Below the pieces are notes generated by a model. That model did not search any database. It was not told where the DNA came from and worked only from the letters and a program-made list of their open reading frames with translations. Below are positions 61,819 to 64,000 of a stretch of DNA of 64,000 nucleotides, in pieces (the first letter of the stretch is position 1; the number at the start of each line of letters is the position of its first letter). A program made the translations under genes and the position numbers. Origin of the DNA: JACKBC01 sp041391125 (lineage in GTDB: Bacteria; Chloroflexota; Anaerolineae; Caldilineales; Caldilineaceae); contig JAWKON010000018.1 in the NCBI GenBank assembly GCA_041391125.1, forward strand, positions 62,001-126,000, given 5' to 3'.

Positions 61819-64000
61819 ATGACAACCATATCTTCTCCAATCAACTCCCGATTTCCGGAGCAAGCCGCTCGCCGCACGCGTTCATTTCGTCCCCGGTTTG
61901 CCTATGCCCACAATCTCTATTTTCAAGATGGCGTTCTGCTCACCACGATTTTGGCGGGCATTCTCTATCTAATTGTGGCCGTTTCGCTGGATGCCGCGGG
62001 CTATGTTAAGAATATGTCGCTATTGGTGCCGGTGACCATGGGCGCCTTTGTGCTGGGCGTGCTCATGGCCTATAGCCGCTTTGATGGCTTTTTTGCGCTG
62101 TCGCACAGCATGTTTACCGGGCTGGCTTGGATTCTGTTCCTCATGGCGACTATCTTGCCCACCGCCGAAGAGATCGCGCCGATTGTCAGCCGCGGCATAC
62201 CTGAATTTCAGGCCAAAGCCTATTTTATTTTGCTCACTTGGGTCAACTGGGTAGAGGCGGCGTTGACCGGAGCAGCCAACGCTGAAAACTATGTCTTTAT
62301 TTTTGAGATCAGTTTTCTGATCTGGTGGCTGGCCTATCTGGGCATCTGGGCGGTGCTGCGCCACGGTTACACTTGGCGGGCGATTATCCCAGCAGGCTTC
62401 GTGCTGTTAATCAACACTTATTATGCGCCCAATTCGATATTGGGCTTTCTGGGGCTCTTTGCGCTGGTGGCGCTGCTGCTGCTGGTGCGCACCAATCTGG
62501 CCGAGCATCAACGACGCTGGCGTGAATATCGCATCCATTTCAACCCGGATATTGGCCTGGATTTTGTGCGCAACGGTCTGACCTTTAGCGTGATTGTAGT
62601 GGCGCTGGCCTGGCTGTCGCCCAGCCTGGGGCGCAACGCGCAGGTGCGTCAACTGGTGGAGCCCATCAGCGTCCGCTGGATGGATGCGCAACAGCGGCTC
62701 AACACGCTTTACAGCGGGCTAAACCGGCAGTTGCGCCCCTCCGGCTCGGCCTTTGGCGATTCGCTGCGGCTGGGCGGCGCCCGCAACGTGGGCAATCGTC
62801 CCGTCTTCCAGGTGGTGGCCAATCAAGGGCGTTACTGGCGGGCGGTGGCATTTGATACATTTGATGGACGACGCTGGCTTAACACGGGTGAAAACAGCCT
62901 GCAAGTCGAGGCCAATACGGTGGTGGGTGTGGCCGATTGGCAGGCGCGCGATACGCTGACGCAGACGATTACGCTGCTTTCACCCACGGGCAACGTGATC
63001 TTTGGCGCACCGGATATTTACCGTACCAGCGTGCCGCTCAATGCCACGGTCAACACATATCCAATGCAATCTATTTTGGTTGGTGATAGCGGACCTGAGC
63101 AAATTGCCTCCGATTCAACCGAGATTACGCTGGCGCACTCCCGCCGCACGCTTGACATTGGCGATCAATATACGGTGTACAGCCGCTATACGCAGATCAC
63201 CCAATGGGAAATGAACCACGCGCCCACCTCCTATCCCAACAGCGTTGTGGACAAGTATCTGCAGATGCCCGAAAATTTGTCACCGCGTGTGGGTGAATTG
63301 GCGCAAGAAGTTGTCAACAACAGCCTCACGCCCACGGAAACTGTTTACGAGAAGGCCGCCGCCATTGAGGCCTATTTGCGCGATAGCTATCCCTACAATG
63401 AAGAAATCGAAGCGCCGGCTGATGATGTAGACCCCGTTTCCTATTTCCTCTTTGACATTAAAGAGGGCTATTGCGACTATTACGCCACCGCCATGGTGAT
63501 GATGCTGCGCAGCCTGGGCATTCCGGCGCGGGCGGTCAGCGGCTATGCCGAAGGCACGTTTGACGAGGAGAGTCAGGTTTACATCATCACCGAAAAAGAC
63601 GCTCACACATGGGTTGAGGTCTACTTCCCCACCTATGGCTGGGTCGAGTTTGAGCCCACGGCAGGCGAGAGTGAACTGCGGCGTCCCGTAGGTGAAGACC
63701 CCAATTTTCCTGAAAGTGACTTAATTCCTGGCGCACCGTTCGATAATTTTGACAATGGTCTGCCCCAAGACATTTTAGACGAAGAATTGATGAATCCGCC
63801 TGAATTTGGTCAAGGCGGTGATCTGCCGTCAGCGGATACGGGGCGCGGCTGGCAATGGTGGGCCACCATGTTGGCCATGCCGGTGCTGTTGGTGGCGGGT
63901 TTTCTATTTATGCGGCGCTTTGTGATGGCGCCATCGGCCTTCACGCCGGACCTGCCGCCCATTCTGTTTGATCGTATGCAGCGCTGGGCGGAACGGCTGG
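61819..64000 (+). CDS. TgpA-like membrane transglutaminase (C-terminus beyond window)
   Basis: The first 727 residues of a DUF3488/transglutaminase protein; the frame is open to the end of the window. The N-terminal half has six or more membrane helices (LLTTILAGILYLIVAVSLDA, FALVALLLLVRTNLAE, LTFSVIVVALAWLSPSL). An extracellular region follows, with the transglutaminase core near residues 540-615: KEGYCDYYATAMVMMLRSLG (Cys), EKDAHTWVEVYFPTYGWVEF (His) and EFEPTAG, where Glu stands at the usual Asp position. A final helix (WATMLAMPVLLVAGFLFM) leads to a cytosolic tail. Relatives are essential envelope proteins of unknown substrate. The ATG at 61819 has no strong ribosome site. Confidence 0.87.
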   Translation, partial: MTTISSPINSRFPEQAARRTRSFRPRFAYAHNLYFQDGVLLTTILAGILYLIVAVSLDAAGYVKNMSLLVPVTMGAFVLGVLMAYSRFDGFFALSHSMFTGLAWILFLMATILPTAEEIAPIVSRGIPEFQAKAYFILLTWVNWVEAALTGAANAENYVFIFEISFLIWWLAYLGIWAVLRHGYTWRAIIPAGFVLLINTYYAPNSILGFLGLFALVALLLLVRTNLAEHQRRWREYRIHFNPDIGLDFVRNGLTFSVIVVALAWLSPSLGRNAQVRQLVEPISVRWMDAQQRLNTLYSGLNRQLRPSGSAFGDSLRLGGARNVGNRPVFQVVANQGRYWRAVAFDTFDGRRWLNTGENSLQVEANTVVGVADWQARDTLTQTITLLSPTGNVIFGAPDIYRTSVPLNATVNTYPMQSILVGDSGPEQIASDSTEITLAHSRRTLDIGDQYTVYSRYTQITQWEMNHAPTSYPNSVVDKYLQMPENLSPRVGELAQEVVNNSLTPTETVYEKAAAIEAYLRDSYPYNEEIEAPADDVDPVSYFLFDIKEGYCDYYATAMVMMLRSLGIPARAVSGYAEGTFDEESQVYIITEKDAHTWVEVYFPTYGWVEFEPTAGESELRRPVGEDPNFPESDLIPGAPFDNFDNGLPQDILDEELMNPPEFGQGGDLPSADTGRGWQWWATMLAMPVLLVAGFLFMRRFVMAPSAFTPDLPPILFDRMQRWAERL

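Noticed and set aside
1..64000. tRNA or rRNA genes
   Set aside because: I looked for T-loop-like GGTTCGAATCC-type sequences and rRNA signatures and recognised none; a covariance search would be needed to exclude them fully.

Overview
The window reads as a chromosome segment of a bacterium of the Chloroflexota (Anaerolineae/Caldilineae-like). This is an inference from gene content (two-subunit class I fumarase, SARP/NB-ARC/TPR regulator, DinB protein, secreted proteins with 'YLPFV' or 'LFLPI' tracts, many glycoside-active enzymes) and from intergenic DNA packed with perfect palindromes. No rRNA, tRNA, CRISPR array, transposase or phage gene was recognised.

Layout. 0-5.4 kb: corA end, a small unknown gene, Nudix hydrolase, UvrD-like helicase, RlmA-like rRNA methyltransferase. 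5.4-7.5 kb: nucleotide-sugar epimerase and a truncated glycosyltransferase, ending in a terminator shared with convergent sppA. 9.5-14.1 kb: alanine dehydrogenase facing the ftsY-prfB-decarboxylase operon; prfB carries the classical programmed +1 frameshift. 14.5-29.3 kb: MFS transporter, SDR, dTDP-glucose dehydratase, acetyltransferase, K+ channel, ABC ATPase, alginate-lyase-like protein, a nucleoside/sugar ABC transporter (two permeases and an ATPase), an unknown protein and an aminoglycoside-phosphotransferase-like protein, nearly all interrupted by single-base indels. 29.3-35.6 kb: histone-deacetylase-like amidohydrolase, TPR protein, scpB, membrane metallopeptidase and class I fumarase. 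35.6-44.1 kb (mostly minus strand): large SARP-type regulator, heparinase-like gene between inverted repeats, DinB protein, nucleotidyltransferase, acetyltransferases. 44.5-52.1 kb: sugar-acid dehydratase, reductase/epimerase, secreted SGNH hydrolase, unknown membrane protein, Wzz/BY-kinase-like protein. 52.2-64 kb: atypical response regulator, two substrate-binding lipoproteins, two GH42-like glycosidases, a HicB-like protein and a TgpA-like transglutaminase that runs off the end.

Functional picture. Much of the accessory content concerns polysaccharides: uptake lipoproteins, GH42-type enzymes, heparinase- and alginate-lyase-fold proteins and an enolase-superfamily acid-sugar dehydratase suggest scavenging of acidic or galactosyl polymers. 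The epimerases, glycosyltransferase and Wzz-like protein suggest surface polysaccharide synthesis.

Sequence quality. Most reading-frame breaks can be repaired by restoring one base in a short homopolymer, and conserved motifs survive on both sides. They look like consensus errors, densest at about 15.2-29 kb and recurring in 42.2-43.3 and 57-60.5 kb. Broken genes are therefore described by their full inferred span.

The most unusual feature is the repertoire of intergenic palindromes. Several unrelated sequence families share one architecture: an outer stem enclosing two perfect hairpins, as in a three-way junction. Related short repeats also sit in frame inside coding genes.
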